The position numbers and the translations under genes were made by a program. Source: Kluyvera genomosp. 3 (lineage in GTDB: Bacteria > Pseudomonadota > Gammaproteobacteria > Enterobacterales > Enterobacteriaceae). Taken from it: a DNA stretch of 64,000 nt. The first letter of the stretch is position 1. Each line of letters begins with the position of its first letter. Of this stretch, positions 63,968-64,000 are shown in pieces. The stretch is taken from NCBI GenBank assembly GCA_002211745.1, contig CP022114.1, forward strand, positions 4,248,645 through 4,312,644. Reading direction: 5' to 3'. Under the pieces are notes generated by a model, which was given only the letters and a program-made list of their open reading frames with translations, searched no databases and had not been told where the DNA came from.

Positions 63968-64000
63968 AAGGAACGAACTACCTAAACAGCATGGATTGTA

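Overview
The window is chromosomal DNA from a member of the Enterobacteriaceae. The backbone follows, with the same neighbours and orientations, the Escherichia/Salmonella segment running from osmY-prfC-rsmC-leu tRNAs-fhuF-bglJ-yjjQ-yjjPB-dnaTC-opgB through tsr-lgo-btsT-yjiXA to yjiSR and yjiML. A penicillin G acylase gene (pac) very like those of Escherichia coli W-type strains and Kluyvera hints at a Kluyvera/Citrobacter-like organism, but the species cannot be fixed from this sequence alone.

The sequence is affected throughout by one-base losses, almost all in short G or C runs. About 80 are inferred across some 40 genes, and no inserted base was found. Restoring one base at each site gives reading frames of exactly the family length (for example PrfC 529, HolD 137, RsmC 343, DnaT 179, BtsT 716, Pac 846 residues). 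The three tandem tRNA-Leu genes are also 1-3 nt short. I therefore treat these genes as intact in the organism and damaged by sequencing, and give the full span of each.

Layout. 1-5.5 kb: IS200, ytjA, osmY, prfC, yjjG, rimI, holD. 5.5-9.6 kb: rsmC, three tRNA-Leu(CAG), yjjZ, a membrane diguanylate cyclase and fhuF, with Fur boxes before yjjZ and fhuF. 9.6-15.5 kb: an orphan cellobiose-type PTS EIIC with a perfect 25-bp operator-like palindrome, a YbaK-family deacylase, yjjQ-bglJ, and an inserted pobA-pobR pair for 4-hydroxybenzoate. 15.7-21.4 kb: yjjP, yjjB, dnaT, dnaC, yjjA, opgB. 21.6-28.7 kb: an inserted surface island with an EAL protein, a LuxR-type regulator, a four-gene archaic (Csu-like) chaperone-usher pilus and a ToxR/YqeI-like membrane regulator with a small partner. 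28.8-32 kb: a GNAT enzyme, tsr with a sigma-28 promoter, and a HigBA module.

32-40 kb is a uronate/pectin block: a DpkA-like dehydrogenase, lgoD, lgoR, a cytoplasmic GH28 enzyme followed by (or fused to) an SLH-domain segment, a GH105 hydrolase and a solute-binding protein with no permease. 40-43.7 kb: btsT, behind a CRP site and three BtsR-type boxes, then yjiX and yjiA. 43.7-49.6 kb: sad, pac, an AraC regulator, a LysE exporter and yjiS, in the position where E. coli K-12 carries its restriction genes. 49.8-55.8 kb: yjiR, a second HigBA module with its repeat operators, a TauD-like dioxygenase, a DUF2164 protein, and yjiM-yjiL-DUF3343. 55.9-61.2 kb: three minus-strand genes for intracellular carbohydrate enzymes, a GH105 hydrolase plus two large proteins I cannot place in a named family, with a CRP site. 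61.3-63.9 kb: a marR-hlyD-DUF2955 efflux operon.

The strongest candidates for undescribed biology are the 55.9-61.2 kb enzyme cluster, the SLH segment attached to a cytoplasmic GH28 enzyme, and the archaic pilus island with its own c-di-GMP and membrane-bound regulators.
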